This document shows, piece after piece, positions 36,489 through 45,305 of a DNA stretch of 64,000 nucleotides. The position numbers and the translations under genes are program-made. How positions within the stretch are numbered: position 1 is the stretch's first letter; each line of letters opens with the position of its first letter. The notes under the pieces were generated by a model. It made no database searches and had not been told where the DNA came from. It worked only from the letters and a program-made list of their open reading frames with translations. This DNA comes from Aquimarina aquimarini (GTDB lineage Bacteria > Bacteroidota > Bacteroidia > Flavobacteriales > Flavobacteriaceae): contig NZ_OMKE01000039.1 of NCBI RefSeq assembly GCF_900299535.1, positions 62,001-126,000 of the forward strand. The letters are read 5' to 3'.

Positions 36489-37076
36489 ATGAGTAATACA
36501 TTCTTAAAAATCAATGCCTATGTGGGAGGAACGACGGCAATAGTAAATTCATGGTTTTTACTACCTAAAAAAGCCTTAGAAATTGCCGAACCAGTAAATC
36601 CAGATGCAGGTATTATTAATAAAATTTCGTTAGTTTTTACAGTTGTTTCCCTAAGTACTAATTATACATATCAGTATAACAAATATATAAAATTAGATAA
36701 AGCATCTACTAAGTGGTTAATTTATGGGTTTATTACAACACATGTAATCGTTTTTGGACTTATATTTTACCTACTAATTAAACAAGAAGGGGTAAAAGAT
36801 AAGGTGAGTTATGGTATTTCAAAATACATACTTCCGATAATATCTAGTTTAATAAGTTTTTACCATGTTATAGCCATGATTGCTGGATGTGATAAAGTTA
36901 CTGCTTATAGAATATTAAATACAATTAATGGCTTTTTATCTTTAGCCGATTTTGGTCCAATACATGAATCAATGAAAACTCAACCAGAAGTTTATTTTCC
37001 AGTTCATGGAGTTAGAGCTTTGCTTAAAACTGCAGAAGGAGGAACCCTTTTAGTTGAAGCTACTAAAATTAAATAA
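36489..37076 (+). CDS. Four-helix membrane protein of the cassette
   Basis: The 195-residue protein has four predicted membrane segments (about 8-28, 45-65, 77-98, 105-135). The C-terminal 60 residues are soluble. It starts 12 bp after the large propeller/helix gene and ends just before a terminator, so it is the last gene of the three-gene cassette. Its place suggests an accessory role such as immunity or anchoring for the large proteins, but this is inferred from position only. No family was recognised. Confidence 0.65.
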   Translation: MSNTFLKINAYVGGTTAIVNSWFLLPKKALEIAEPVNPDAGIINKISLVFTVVSLSTNYTYQYNKYIKLDKASTKWLIYGFITTHVIVFGLIFYLLIKQEGVKDKVSYGISKYILPIISSLISFYHVIAMIAGCDKVTAYRILNTINGFLSLADFGPIHESMKTQPEVYFPVHGVRALLKTAEGGTLLVEATKIK

Positions 37077-37079
37077 AAT

Positions 37080-37115
37080 TATTAGGCTCGTAAGGTAAAA
37101 CTTATGAGCCTAATA
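37080..37115 (+). terminator. Rho-independent terminator closing the cassette
   Basis: TATTAGGCTCGTAAG (37080-37094) pairs with CTTATGAGCCTAATA (37101-37115) with one G-U pair and a 6-nt loop, directly after the stop at 37076. Confidence 0.85.
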
Positions 37116-37191
37116 GGATTGCCTAACATGTTATTATGTTATAAAAATTAGCACAGTAAAAAGCTTTATTTGCTGATTTACTCATATAATA

Positions 37192-37250
37192 TATTGTACT
37201 ATAATGTTCTGCGTTATGTAACTTTGCTTTGGGAGAAAAAGCAATTTATA
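37192..37250. repeat. Dispersed intergenic repeat remnant (copy 3)
   Basis: TATTGTACTATAATGTTCTG followed by CGTTATGTAACTTTGCTTTG and AAAAAGCAA matches the core at 47221-47272, including the TTGCTTT/AAAAGCAA hairpin. Confidence 0.72.
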
Positions 37251-37322
37251 AATAACTACTTTTCTTCTTAGATTTGTGGAATAACAATAATATTCTAAAC
37301 TAATATTTAGTAAATAGTATTA

Positions 37323-37355
37323 AAATAAGGCCAGAATAAAAATCTAGCCTTATTT
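37323..37355 (-). terminator. Terminator of the ABC/TonB operon
   Basis: AAATAAGGCCAGA (37323-37335) pairs with TCTAGCCTTATTT (37343-37355) with one G-U pair. It lies 2 bp beyond the stop of the last permease gene on the minus strand. Confidence 0.85.
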
Positions 37356-37357
37356 AA

Positions 37358-38698
37358 TTACAACTTTCCAACATTAATCGTACCTAAAATCCCTATTAAT
37401 AATGTAATAAGAATAGTTGGTAGCACAAGATAAAGCCAACTAAAATCACGTTTTGAAGTATAAAACTTAACTTTATGATTTGTCCAATCTACAGCATCTG
37501 CAGTATTGTTGTCAAAAATTTTAGTGTAAAAACCTAAACGCAAATTCTCATGAAATTCGGTAAGTGCATCTAGGAAATTTAAATGATTTAACATGTCTGT
37601 ACCTGCTAAATGGTTAAAACTTAATTGTGCATGCATTGTTGGTACAAAAAGCGCAACGTTTTCACTCACCGTATTTCGCAACATAATCTTTTCTTTCATT
37701 TCAGCGCTGGTTTCTTTCGCTGCTAAATCCCCATTGTGTTGCATGCCATAATACCATATCCAACTAAATTTATCTTCAGGAACTTCGTAGTTCTTATATT
37801 GAGGATATACTTCATAAAATCCAGTCATTGTCGCACCTTTTTCTAAATCCCATTTTTTGTGGTAACCATCTCGCTGTTCTACCATAGCATCTAATGCTTC
37901 AGGTACTTGATAGGCATTGATAACATAATTGTTTACTAAAGCGGGAATTAAAATGGTAAGAACAACCCAAACCGATATCAACGCTAGCGCATTAAAACTA
38001 GAGCTTTTTAATAAAGAGATCATCCAAAAGCACAAAGCACTCCAAAACAGTAAATACAAAATACTTTGTAAAAATATAGCCCAGAAATTCTGGTCTAGTT
38101 GTAGTTGTAAAATAGCGCTTGCTAAAAACATCAAGAAAATTAAAATAGCAAAAACAAAGCCTATTCTGACAATTAGTTTTTTAAACAAAAAGCTTGCTTT
38201 ACCTGACGTTTGTGCTGCTAATATTTTCCAAGTGCCTAACTCTTTTTCTTCAGAATACAAGTTAAAAGTCATAGCTATCAATATCAATGGAAACAGGTAG
38301 ATAATAACAAATCCTAAATCTAGATTTCCAGACATTAATAAAGATGGGTTTTCAAAATCAGTATCATATTTCTGTCCCTCTAAACCTCGAATAGTTACAG
38401 TTTGTAATAGCGGATTAACATCACTCTGACCAATTGAAATAGCACTAATATTTGTTGGTTTCTTTATTAATGTGAAACGTAAGTAATACAAAAGCAAGCC
38501 TAAATCATCATTATGATATTCTACATTTCGCTTTATGCTTTCTTCTTGAAATTCTTGCGCAGCAACTATAGTTTTTTCCTGTTTAACCAAATATTGCTTA
38601 CCTATTAAAATGCTAATAACACCAATGCTCATTAATAACACGAGACTAACCAAAAATATTTTTGTTCTAAAAAATGATTTAAATAATAAACTATACAT
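37358..38698 (-). CDS. ABC-2 type transporter permease (DUF3526)
   Basis: The 446-residue protein has an N-terminal helix, a long extracytoplasmic loop, then five more helices between about 120 and 260, another large soluble stretch, and a C-terminal helix. This is the DUF3526 build of ABC-2 permeases. EEKELGTWKILAAQTS is the expected cytoplasmic coupling segment. The start codon directly abuts the stop of the preceding permease gene (38699), so the two are translationally linked and probably form the membrane pair driven by the ATPase at 42739-43428. Confidence 0.88.
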   Translation of the reverse strand: MYSLLFKSFFRTKIFLVSLVLLMSIGVISILIGKQYLVKQEKTIVAAQEFQEESIKRNVEYHNDDLGLLLYYLRFTLIKKPTNISAISIGQSDVNPLLQTVTIRGLEGQKYDTDFENPSLLMSGNLDLGFVIIYLFPLILIAMTFNLYSEEKELGTWKILAAQTSGKASFLFKKLIVRIGFVFAILIFLMFLASAILQLQLDQNFWAIFLQSILYLLFWSALCFWMISLLKSSSFNALALISVWVVLTILIPALVNNYVINAYQVPEALDAMVEQRDGYHKKWDLEKGATMTGFYEVYPQYKNYEVPEDKFSWIWYYGMQHNGDLAAKETSAEMKEKIMLRNTVSENVALFVPTMHAQLSFNHLAGTDMLNHLNFLDALTEFHENLRLGFYTKIFDNNTADAVDWTNHKVKFYTSKRDFSWLYLVLPTILITLLIGILGTINVGKL

Positions 38699-40138
38699 TT
38701 AAATGGCTTTTAAGTTAGTAGATAATCTAGATAGACCAAAAATTGCTAAAAACCCCCATAGACATAAAGATAATATTGAAATCAATTCATTTTTAAACAC
38801 CTTAGAAATGGTCAAAAAATTATACTCAAATGGTGGGAATTCTTTCCAATATTTGTTCGAAATCTTATTTGGTCCCTCTTTTCCTTTATTCGGGATAAAA
38901 TCCATTTGAAGCTGATTCATATCCTGAGCTAATTTAAACCTGTAAGCTTCTGCTTTACTCTTAAAATGCAGAAAGGATTTAAAATCTGTTCCTGAGAAAG
39001 CCATAGATAAATTTTTAATAGCTGTATAAGGGTTTATAAATGCAGAATAACGCTCTACATTATTCTGTTGTGTATATACCTTATATAATCTTTCTTGATG
39101 GTCTAAATATACGGCTGTACTCAATTTTTCACCCTGAGCCATAATAAAGCCACCATAGTTAAAAGGAAGGTCATCTACTTTTGGCACATTATGTGCCAAA
39201 AGCACAGAATCTTTCAATGCTTTAAAATGAGGATCATCAGGATTATGACTATCACCTAGTTTAGTTAAATCATGTTCAACAGCAGTCTCCATTTCTATTT
39301 TTGAAGGAGTAGGATATAAATAATAACCGATAGCTTGTAAAGATTTAGGCATTATGATTACAAATAGTAACCAGATACCCAAAAGTTTTACTAAAGCACC
39401 TTTGGCCGTTTTACTAAATGCTGAGATCAAAATAGTGATGGCACTTAAAATCCCAAAAAACAATATGTACGATAGCAAGAGTACAAAATATCTAATAAAA
39501 CTATCTGATAGTACGTGATCGTGCGAGTCTATTAAGACAAAAAATAAGACCACTATGAAAACTGTGAATAAAAAAGCTAACGATAAGCACCAAAGTCCTA
39601 ACCATTTACCAAATACAATTTCCTTTCTAGTAATACCTTGGCCAATTAATAGTTTTAAGGTACCGTTTTCGCGCTCTTTCGCTATAGTTGCAAAGCCTAG
39701 ATAGAAAATTAAAAGTGGTATAATTACTTTTAATAGCATGGCCAAACTCACCTCACCAAACCGCAATAAACCTGTAGACATACTAGCTTCAGAAAAATTG
39801 ACTGTATTCTGTTTGTGTGCTTCTAAAAACACAGCGTTACCTACAAAATTTTCCATACCTAAATCAAAACCACTTAAAACATGTTTTTTTCTTAAAGCAA
39901 ATGAACCATAATGCGCCATACGATGTGGATGCTTATCTGGATTGCTCTCCCAACTTTCTTGCACTTCATCCTGTACTAAACCTCTTGTAAGATTTTGGTC
40001 GTGATAATTTTCCCATCCAGTATACGCTGAAAAAAGCAATAAAAACAAGATCAAAAGTGACGCGATAAGCATCACTTTTGATCTAAAAGTATCTTTACAC
40101 AGTTGACGTGCTAGTAAAAAGATTACACTTTTTCTCAT
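38699..40138 (-). CDS. ABC-2 type transporter permease (DUF3526)
   Basis: The 479-residue protein is a paralogue of the following permease in layout: helix, large periplasmic region, five central helices, second soluble region, final helix. The segment AKERENGTLKLLIGQGITRKE is the coupling motif after the third helix. It starts 2 bp after the TonB receptor gene stop and abuts the next permease. In Bacteroidota such pairs often accompany TonB receptors and one ATPase. Confidence 0.88.
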   Translation of the reverse strand: MRKSVIFLLARQLCKDTFRSKVMLIASLLILFLLLFSAYTGWENYHDQNLTRGLVQDEVQESWESNPDKHPHRMAHYGSFALRKKHVLSGFDLGMENFVGNAVFLEAHKQNTVNFSEASMSTGLLRFGEVSLAMLLKVIIPLLIFYLGFATIAKERENGTLKLLIGQGITRKEIVFGKWLGLWCLSLAFLFTVFIVVLFFVLIDSHDHVLSDSFIRYFVLLLSYILFFGILSAITILISAFSKTAKGALVKLLGIWLLFVIIMPKSLQAIGYYLYPTPSKIEMETAVEHDLTKLGDSHNPDDPHFKALKDSVLLAHNVPKVDDLPFNYGGFIMAQGEKLSTAVYLDHQERLYKVYTQQNNVERYSAFINPYTAIKNLSMAFSGTDFKSFLHFKSKAEAYRFKLAQDMNQLQMDFIPNKGKEGPNKISNKYWKEFPPFEYNFLTISKVFKNELISILSLCLWGFLAIFGLSRLSTNLKAI

Positions 40139-40140
40139 AC

Positions 40141-42639
40141 CTAGAATTTATAGGTGGCATTCAATAAAACATTTCTTGGAGCTCCAGGACCTAACCTAGA
40201 AGGGTTAAGACCACCTAACCAATACGTTTTATCAAACAAGTTATTTATTTTAAGCGTTAATTGAATACCTGAGTTAGACGGTTTATAAAAAACTGCCGCT
40301 TCAAATACTGTATATTCAGGTAATAATACGCGATCACTAGAATATGTAGGATTGTACCAAGTAAATCTTTCATCTACATATTGAGCTCCAAAACCAACTC
40401 CAATACCTTTTAATGTTTCATTTCTAAAGTCATAACGCCCCCAAAAACTTGCATTCTGTTTTGGAGCACCACCAATTGATTCTCCTATAAACTCTTCTAT
40501 AGCATCCTCTACAATTTCAGTATCTGCAAAACCGTAAGACGCTGTCAATTGAAAATTTGGTAATATGTAACCAGAAATATCCATTTCAAAACCTCTACTT
40601 CTTTGCTCACCTCTTGCTGTTAAGCTATCTAAAACATAAGTGTCTCCAAGTAAGATATTTTTTTGCGTAATATCATAAATAGCAAGGTTAGCGAATATTT
40701 TTCCATTTAAGAATTCTCCTTTTGCACCAAATTCTAATAAACTACTTTCTAAAGGGTCAAATCTACTTGGAGAAGCCTCCCAAAAGAAACCTTCGGCAGT
40801 TGGTGATAATGAAACCGTATTAGTATGTGGTTGAAATCCTTTTAAATAAGTAGCATAGGCACTAATTTCATTTGTAACTTCATAGGTTAAACCTAATCTA
40901 GGTACAAAAGCACTGGTTTTAAACTCTTGTTCATCGCCTTCATAGTCAAAAATATCTGTAAACCACTCATACCTTAAATTCACTAAGGCTGAAAACTTTC
41001 CAATTTTAAACTGGTTTTGAAAATAGATACCATCAGATTTTGATAAGTTTGCAGGAATTGATAATTGCGCAAGATTGTAACTATTTGTATTTCTTGCTCC
41101 ATTAAAAGGATCTTCTAAATTAAAATGAGGTACAGCAGGCACTGGCATCGTTACACCGTCTACAACCATTTGCTGAAAATTGTCAGGATTACTTGGGTCA
41201 TAATTAGACTGACCACCATCGACAGTTAAATATCTTCTAGAGCGCAGAAATCCTGCTCCAATTTTACGTTCCCAACGTGTAGCATCATATCCAACTAATA
41301 TTTTATTAGTAATGTTACCTTTTTTGATGTCATAAGTAAAGTAAGTACTAAAATTATCTGTTTCCCAGAATTGTTGTCTTTCATCGTATCGCAGTCTTGC
41401 AAGTGTAGGAATCACATTACCATCAATATCAACTGCTGTACCATCAACTCTATGTTCTGCTAAATCTTCATCCCAAGTTTGTTTCATGTACTGTGCATTG
41501 AAACTAAAGTTTTGAGCAAACTTTTTACTAAAATTAGCCATGAAAATAAACTCTTTGTTTTTGTAATGGTCGCTCGATGCACCAACATTTCTTGTAATTG
41601 GAGTGCTTTTTAAATCAAATTCACCATTTATAGCCCCAAAAATTGGCTGACCTCTATCCAAATTACCTACAGCATTATTGTAGATCATTTCAACATTAAG
41701 CGATGTATTTTCGTCTGGGATATAACTTAAAGATGGACTAATTAAAACAGCATTGTTATTTACCACATCTCTAAAAGAACCTGCCTCTTGAATCGCACCA
41801 TTAAAACGATATAATAGCGTCTTTGACTCATTTAGAGGACCTGTAAAATCTACAGTAGCTCTCAAAGTACCAAAACTACCCGTAGTTGCAGAAACCTCAT
41901 TTCTTTTTTCAGCCAATGGTTTTTTGGTTACCATATTTACTGTTCCACCGGGATCGGCACTCGAAAAGGTAACTGAAGAAGGGCCTTTAATAACTTCTAC
42001 ACGCTCAAGATGTGACGTAATTGGTTGCAAAAAATAGTATTGACGCGTACGCATACCATTAAGTATTTGTCCATCGTCAGCTTGGGTAATACCACGAATA
42101 TTGTAGTGATTGTATAATCCGGTAGAGGTAACGTTACTTACCGTTTTTACGGCATCAGGTAATTGAAAAGCTATACGATCGGCTATCAGTTCTTTTGTAA
42201 CAGAGGTTATTGCTTGTGGCAATTCTTTATTTTCTATAGCCACTTTAGTTGCAGAAAAGGAATAATCACTGTTATAATCGGTTCTTATTCTTCCTGTAAT
42301 CTCAACTAATTGTAATTGCTCCAAACTATCTTCTAAAACCAAGTTTTCTAAGTCATAATCAATTAATTGATCAAAAGATTTTTGAAAACGTTGTGTCTTC
42401 ATACCAATATAACTTATAGTAATTTGATAATTACCTGTTTCTGAAAGTTCAAAACTAAAATTCCCATCTTCCTGAGAGATGGTACCATTCTTAACGTTAG
42501 AATTTTCGTTTAAATAAGAAATGGTTGCTCCATTAATAGGAACTCCATTTGCGTCCGTAATTTTTCCATTCACTGATATTTGTGAAGATGATAAGTTGAT
42601 AGCAAAAATTGCTAGTATAATTGTAATATAATTTTTCAT
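40141..42639 (-). CDS. TonB-dependent siderophore-type receptor with CarboxypepD_reg domain
   Basis: The 832-residue protein has a signal peptide (ending LSSSQ), a CarboxypepD_reg-like beta-sandwich (about 20-105, ISVNGKITDANGVPINGATI), a plug domain (about 115-260, with NIRGITQADDGQ and KGPSSVTFSSADPGGTVN), and a 22-strand barrel ending in the family-typical VLLNATYKF. The plug motifs are those of ferric-siderophore receptors (FecA/FhuA type). It imports a metal chelate across the outer membrane with TonB. Genes on both sides encode an ABC exporter or importer, so the locus handles a metal or metallophore. The exact ligand is unknown. Confidence 0.93.
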   Translation of the reverse strand: MKNYITIILAIFAINLSSSQISVNGKITDANGVPINGATISYLNENSNVKNGTISQEDGNFSFELSETGNYQITISYIGMKTQRFQKSFDQLIDYDLENLVLEDSLEQLQLVEITGRIRTDYNSDYSFSATKVAIENKELPQAITSVTKELIADRIAFQLPDAVKTVSNVTSTGLYNHYNIRGITQADDGQILNGMRTRQYYFLQPITSHLERVEVIKGPSSVTFSSADPGGTVNMVTKKPLAEKRNEVSATTGSFGTLRATVDFTGPLNESKTLLYRFNGAIQEAGSFRDVVNNNAVLISPSLSYIPDENTSLNVEMIYNNAVGNLDRGQPIFGAINGEFDLKSTPITRNVGASSDHYKNKEFIFMANFSKKFAQNFSFNAQYMKQTWDEDLAEHRVDGTAVDIDGNVIPTLARLRYDERQQFWETDNFSTYFTYDIKKGNITNKILVGYDATRWERKIGAGFLRSRRYLTVDGGQSNYDPSNPDNFQQMVVDGVTMPVPAVPHFNLEDPFNGARNTNSYNLAQLSIPANLSKSDGIYFQNQFKIGKFSALVNLRYEWFTDIFDYEGDEQEFKTSAFVPRLGLTYEVTNEISAYATYLKGFQPHTNTVSLSPTAEGFFWEASPSRFDPLESSLLEFGAKGEFLNGKIFANLAIYDITQKNILLGDTYVLDSLTARGEQRSRGFEMDISGYILPNFQLTASYGFADTEIVEDAIEEFIGESIGGAPKQNASFWGRYDFRNETLKGIGVGFGAQYVDERFTWYNPTYSSDRVLLPEYTVFEAAVFYKPSNSGIQLTLKINNLFDKTYWLGGLNPSRLGPGAPRNVLLNATYKF

Positions 42640-42738
42640 GTGTTTTTACTAATTGTTCTTTATGGGGTCACATGCAGTTAGCAATTAATCATTCTAATTT
42701 GTTGATTAAAATTTGAACATGCTAGTTTCATGTTTTTG

Positions 42739-43428
42739 TTAAATTGTTTCTAAATAAAGCTGATTTAATTGGCTTGCATTTATTTCATTAGCCTTTAGTT
42801 GCTGAACGAGCACCCCTTCTTTCATAATACCGATGGTGGTACCAAGCTCTACAGCGTTAAAAATATCATGCGTAGCCATAAAAATGACCTTGCCCATTTT
42901 TGCTAATTCTTTACAGATTTTAGTGAATTCTGCAGTTGCTTTAGGGTCTAAACCAGATGTAGGTTCATCCATAAAAATAGCCTCTGCATTTTTGGCTAGT
43001 GCTACTGCTATACCAACTTTTTGGCGCATTCCTTTAGAGTAGGAGGATAGTCTTTGATGGTATGCCTCTTCTTGGAGACCTGTTTTAGTAAGAAATGCCT
43101 CTAATTCTGATGTTGAATACTTAAAACCAGCCAAGCGACTAAAAAAATCTAAATTTTCTATGCCACTAAGGTTACCATATAATTGTACCATTTCGGGTAT
43201 ATAAGCTGTGAGTTCGTTAATTACATCTCTACCCACTTCTTTACCACCAACAAAGGCTTGACCACCATCTTTTTTTATAAAACCTAAAAAGATATTAATG
43301 GTTGTAGTTTTCCCTGCACCATTTTGGCCCAAAAGGCAAAATATTTCTCCTTTAGATACTTCAAAGGAAACGTCTTTCAATGCAACTTTTCCATTGTAAG
43401 ACTTCGTAATGTTTATTGCTTTTAGCAT
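42739..43428 (-). CDS. ABC transporter ATP-binding protein
   Basis: The 229-residue protein has all nucleotide-binding motifs: Walker A GQNGAGKTTT (about 34-43), signature SYSKGMRQKV, Walker B AIFMDEP and the switch His in MATHD. It belongs to the ABC-2/CcmA-like group. It precedes the TonB receptor gene (99-bp gap) and most likely powers the two DUF3526 permeases at the end of the operon. Confidence 0.93.
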   Translation of the reverse strand: MLKAINITKSYNGKVALKDVSFEVSKGEIFCLLGQNGAGKTTTINIFLGFIKKDGGQAFVGGKEVGRDVINELTAYIPEMVQLYGNLSGIENLDFFSRLAGFKYSTSELEAFLTKTGLQEEAYHQRLSSYSKGMRQKVGIAVALAKNAEAIFMDEPTSGLDPKATAEFTKICKELAKMGKVIFMATHDIFNAVELGTTIGIMKEGVLVQQLKANEINASQLNQLYLETI

Positions 43429-43468
43429 AAATATTAGATGAATTAAATTTGATTGTAGCTGAAGAGTA

Positions 43469-43485
43469 ATCCTCTAATAGAGGAT
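43469..43485. promoter_or_regulatory. 17-bp palindrome upstream of ABC ATPase
   Basis: ATCCTCT-AAT-AGAGGAT is a perfect inverted repeat 41 bp before the ATPase start and 95 bp after the small His/Cys protein. It could be an operator for a metal-responsive repressor or a weak hairpin; no regulator gene is adjacent. Confidence 0.45.
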
Positions 43486-43579
43486 AGAGTCCATAAAGTT
43501 TTAGGCAATCATTTAGTCTTTATAAACTAAATAACATGTAACTGTCCTGTAAACAAGATGATACTTTAAAAACTTTGGA

Positions 43580-43885
43580 CTATGCTACTTTTGGAGGAGG
43601 TCTAGTACGACGAAGATAACTAAATAAAGATCTGCTGTTAAAAACAACGTATTGAAATTTATTATTGAATTTTGTCTCTAAAAAAAAGTATTCCGTTTTA
43701 GGTAAAACAGGAGATTCTGTCTGGAGTAATGGTTTAAAGTTAGCAGTTGTTGCTATGTTACAGATTTCACAATGCTGAACATCTAAATCCTCTCCATGAT
43801 GAGAAATCGCATGCAAACCTGCTACCTTGAATAAAAGAAACAAGACCACATAAAACAAGGCAATAAAGTGCTTATTATTTTTCAT
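43580..43885 (-). CDS. Small exported His/Cys-rich protein of the metal locus
   Basis: The 101-residue protein has a hydrophobic start (FIALFYVVLFLLFKVAGLHA), then AISHHGEDLDVQHCEICNIA with three His and a CxxC pair, a likely metal site. It ends in a basic Pro-rich tail (RRTRPPPKVA). Small proteins of this build precede TonB receptor operons in Flavobacteria. It lies 151 bp before the ATPase gene in the same direction and may sense or bind the metal on the periplasmic side. This role is inferred. Confidence 0.72.
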   Translation of the reverse strand: MKNNKHFIALFYVVLFLLFKVAGLHAISHHGEDLDVQHCEICNIATTANFKPLLQTESPVLPKTEYFFLETKFNNKFQYVVFNSRSLFSYLRRTRPPPKVA

Positions 43886-44074
43886 CGTAGCCTGCGAAAG
43901 TAAATAATATTATAATTATAAATGTTCTTTTAGATAATATTGTGTTAGTTTTAACTCAGGTGCTTCGTTGGCAAACACTGGCCTTCTATCATTTTGGTTC
44001 AAACAAAAGATGAGTGTAGCGTAGGTGTTTTAGTGGTTTATAAATGCTTCTATTCGCTGTTTTATTCATAATTA

Positions 44075-44082
44075 TATATTTG
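44075..44082 (+). promoter_or_regulatory. -7 box upstream of parDE
   Basis: TATATTTG matches the Bacteroidota -7 consensus, 74 bp before the ParD start. No clear -33 partner was found. Confidence 0.4.
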
Positions 44083-44156
44083 TATTATATGTACTTTGGA
44101 ATGTTTAATGAATATTGTATATTACACCAATAGTATGATTATCTAAACATTCAATT

Positions 44157-44414
44157 ATGTCAACAATTAGAAAAACGATCACATTTACAGAGAAACAAGA
44201 TAAGTGGATAAAATCTCAAATTAAAGCAGGGGAGTTCACAAATGATAGTGAATATCTTCGTGATTTAGTAAGGCGTGACCAAGCTAAAAAAGAAAAATTT
44301 TCTACACTTAAAGCTGCTATAACTGAAGGTATGGATAGTGGTATTAGTGATAAGTCTGTCCCAGATATTATGAAAGAAGTTGAAGAGCGAATGCGAGCAG
44401 GTGGCCGTTTATAA
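44157..44414 (+). CDS. parD: ParD-family antitoxin
   Basis: The 85-residue protein begins TIRKTITFTEKQDKWIKSQI, the ribbon-helix-helix DNA-binding start of the ParD/CC2985 family, with GEFTNDSEYLRDLVRRDQ as the second half of the fold. The acidic C-terminus (about 55-85) would wrap the toxin. It overlaps the toxin gene by 14 bp. The complex is expected to repress its own promoter. The locus lies at the edge of a repeat-rich accessory region. Confidence 0.92.
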   Translation: MSTIRKTITFTEKQDKWIKSQIKAGEFTNDSEYLRDLVRRDQAKKEKFSTLKAAITEGMDSGISDKSVPDIMKEVEERMRAGGRL

Positions 44415-44691
44415 AGTATCAAAAAAGGCTGAAATAGATCTTGCCAAAATGTATGAATATGGTATTGAAATATTTGGATTAAAACAAGCCAAGGGATATT
44501 TATTAGGAATGCATACGCTGTTTCAAGTATTAGCCGATAATACCAATTTTGGACGTGATGCATCAGAATTTGTTTTATTATTAAAACGATTTTCTTATAA
44601 ATCTCACACTATTTTTTATTTGGTTACAGATATTGATATTTTAATTGTTCGTGTATTAAACCAAAGCATGGATTATGAAAAGAATTTATAG
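44401..44691 (+). CDS. parE: ParE-family toxin
   Basis: The GTG at 44401 is preferred to the TTG at 44380 because it gives the typical start MAVYKVSKKAEIDLAKMYEY. The 96-residue product is a RelE/ParE-superfamily fold with FGLKQAKGYLLGMH, GRDAS, LLLKRFSYKSHTIFYLV and the C-terminal IVRVLNQSMDYEKNL. ParE toxins usually poison DNA gyrase. Translation is coupled to the antitoxin through the 14-bp overlap. Confidence 0.92.
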   Translation: MAVYKVSKKAEIDLAKMYEYGIEIFGLKQAKGYLLGMHTLFQVLADNTNFGRDASEFVLLLKRFSYKSHTIFYLVTDIDILIVRVLNQSMDYEKNL

Positions 44692-44820
44692 CTTATAATA
44701 CACATCCGAAATTTTTAAAGTTTAAAGCAATTTTATACGAGTTTACAAAATTGATCCTGTGAATCAATTTTGTAAAGCTGCGAGATGATGTGGCTGGAAT
44801 TATGAATTACAGTTTTGTAT

Positions 44821-44982
44821 CATAATGTACTTGCGTTATGTCACTTGAGCTTTAAGAAAAAGCTTTTACCACTGAATCTTCCCATATTTTTTTCTTCTCA
44901 AATGTTTCTTTAAAAAAAGGGTAATGGAACACTTATTATACGATTCGACGGCAGGAGGGAAGCGTAATGTGTGTGGAATGGG
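44821..44982. repeat. Dispersed repeat, near full length (copy 4)
   Basis: CATAATGTACTTGCGTTATG and TCACTTGAGCTTTAAG start the element. It passes CTTTAAAAAAAGGGTAATGG and AACACTTATTATACGATTCG and ends ACGGCAGGAGGGAAGCGTAA TGTGTGTGGAATGGG. It aligns over its length with 47231-47390. A short open frame from 44967 begins inside it and is considered spurious. Confidence 0.8.
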
Positions 44983-45305
44983 AATATTCTCTAAAAAATT
45001 TATCTTCAAATACTGATTCCCATAAAAAACATAAAATAAAAGTATTTACTTTTATAAAAGACTTAAAAACAGGTGTTTTTACTTATTTTTTAATAAATGA
45101 GTTCTTGTTAAATTTAAACACTTCAATTGTCATATTATTATTCCCCACATTTATTTTTTCAGTAATAAAATGAAGGTAGTATATAAATTTACTTGCCTCT
45201 CTGATAATATGTATTTACTAAAACCTGCTCGATAATGGTATGTTTTGTAACAGCATTATTATTAAAAATTCATTTAATAATCTTAAAATCAAAAACAAAT
45301 CTCTT

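Noticed and set aside
44967..45173. + strand frame starting MCVEWEYS
   Set aside because: It begins inside the repeat tail (ATGTGTGTGGAATGG); similar starts MWNGN at 47380 and MCEMAN at 49407 come from the same tail, so the start is an artefact.
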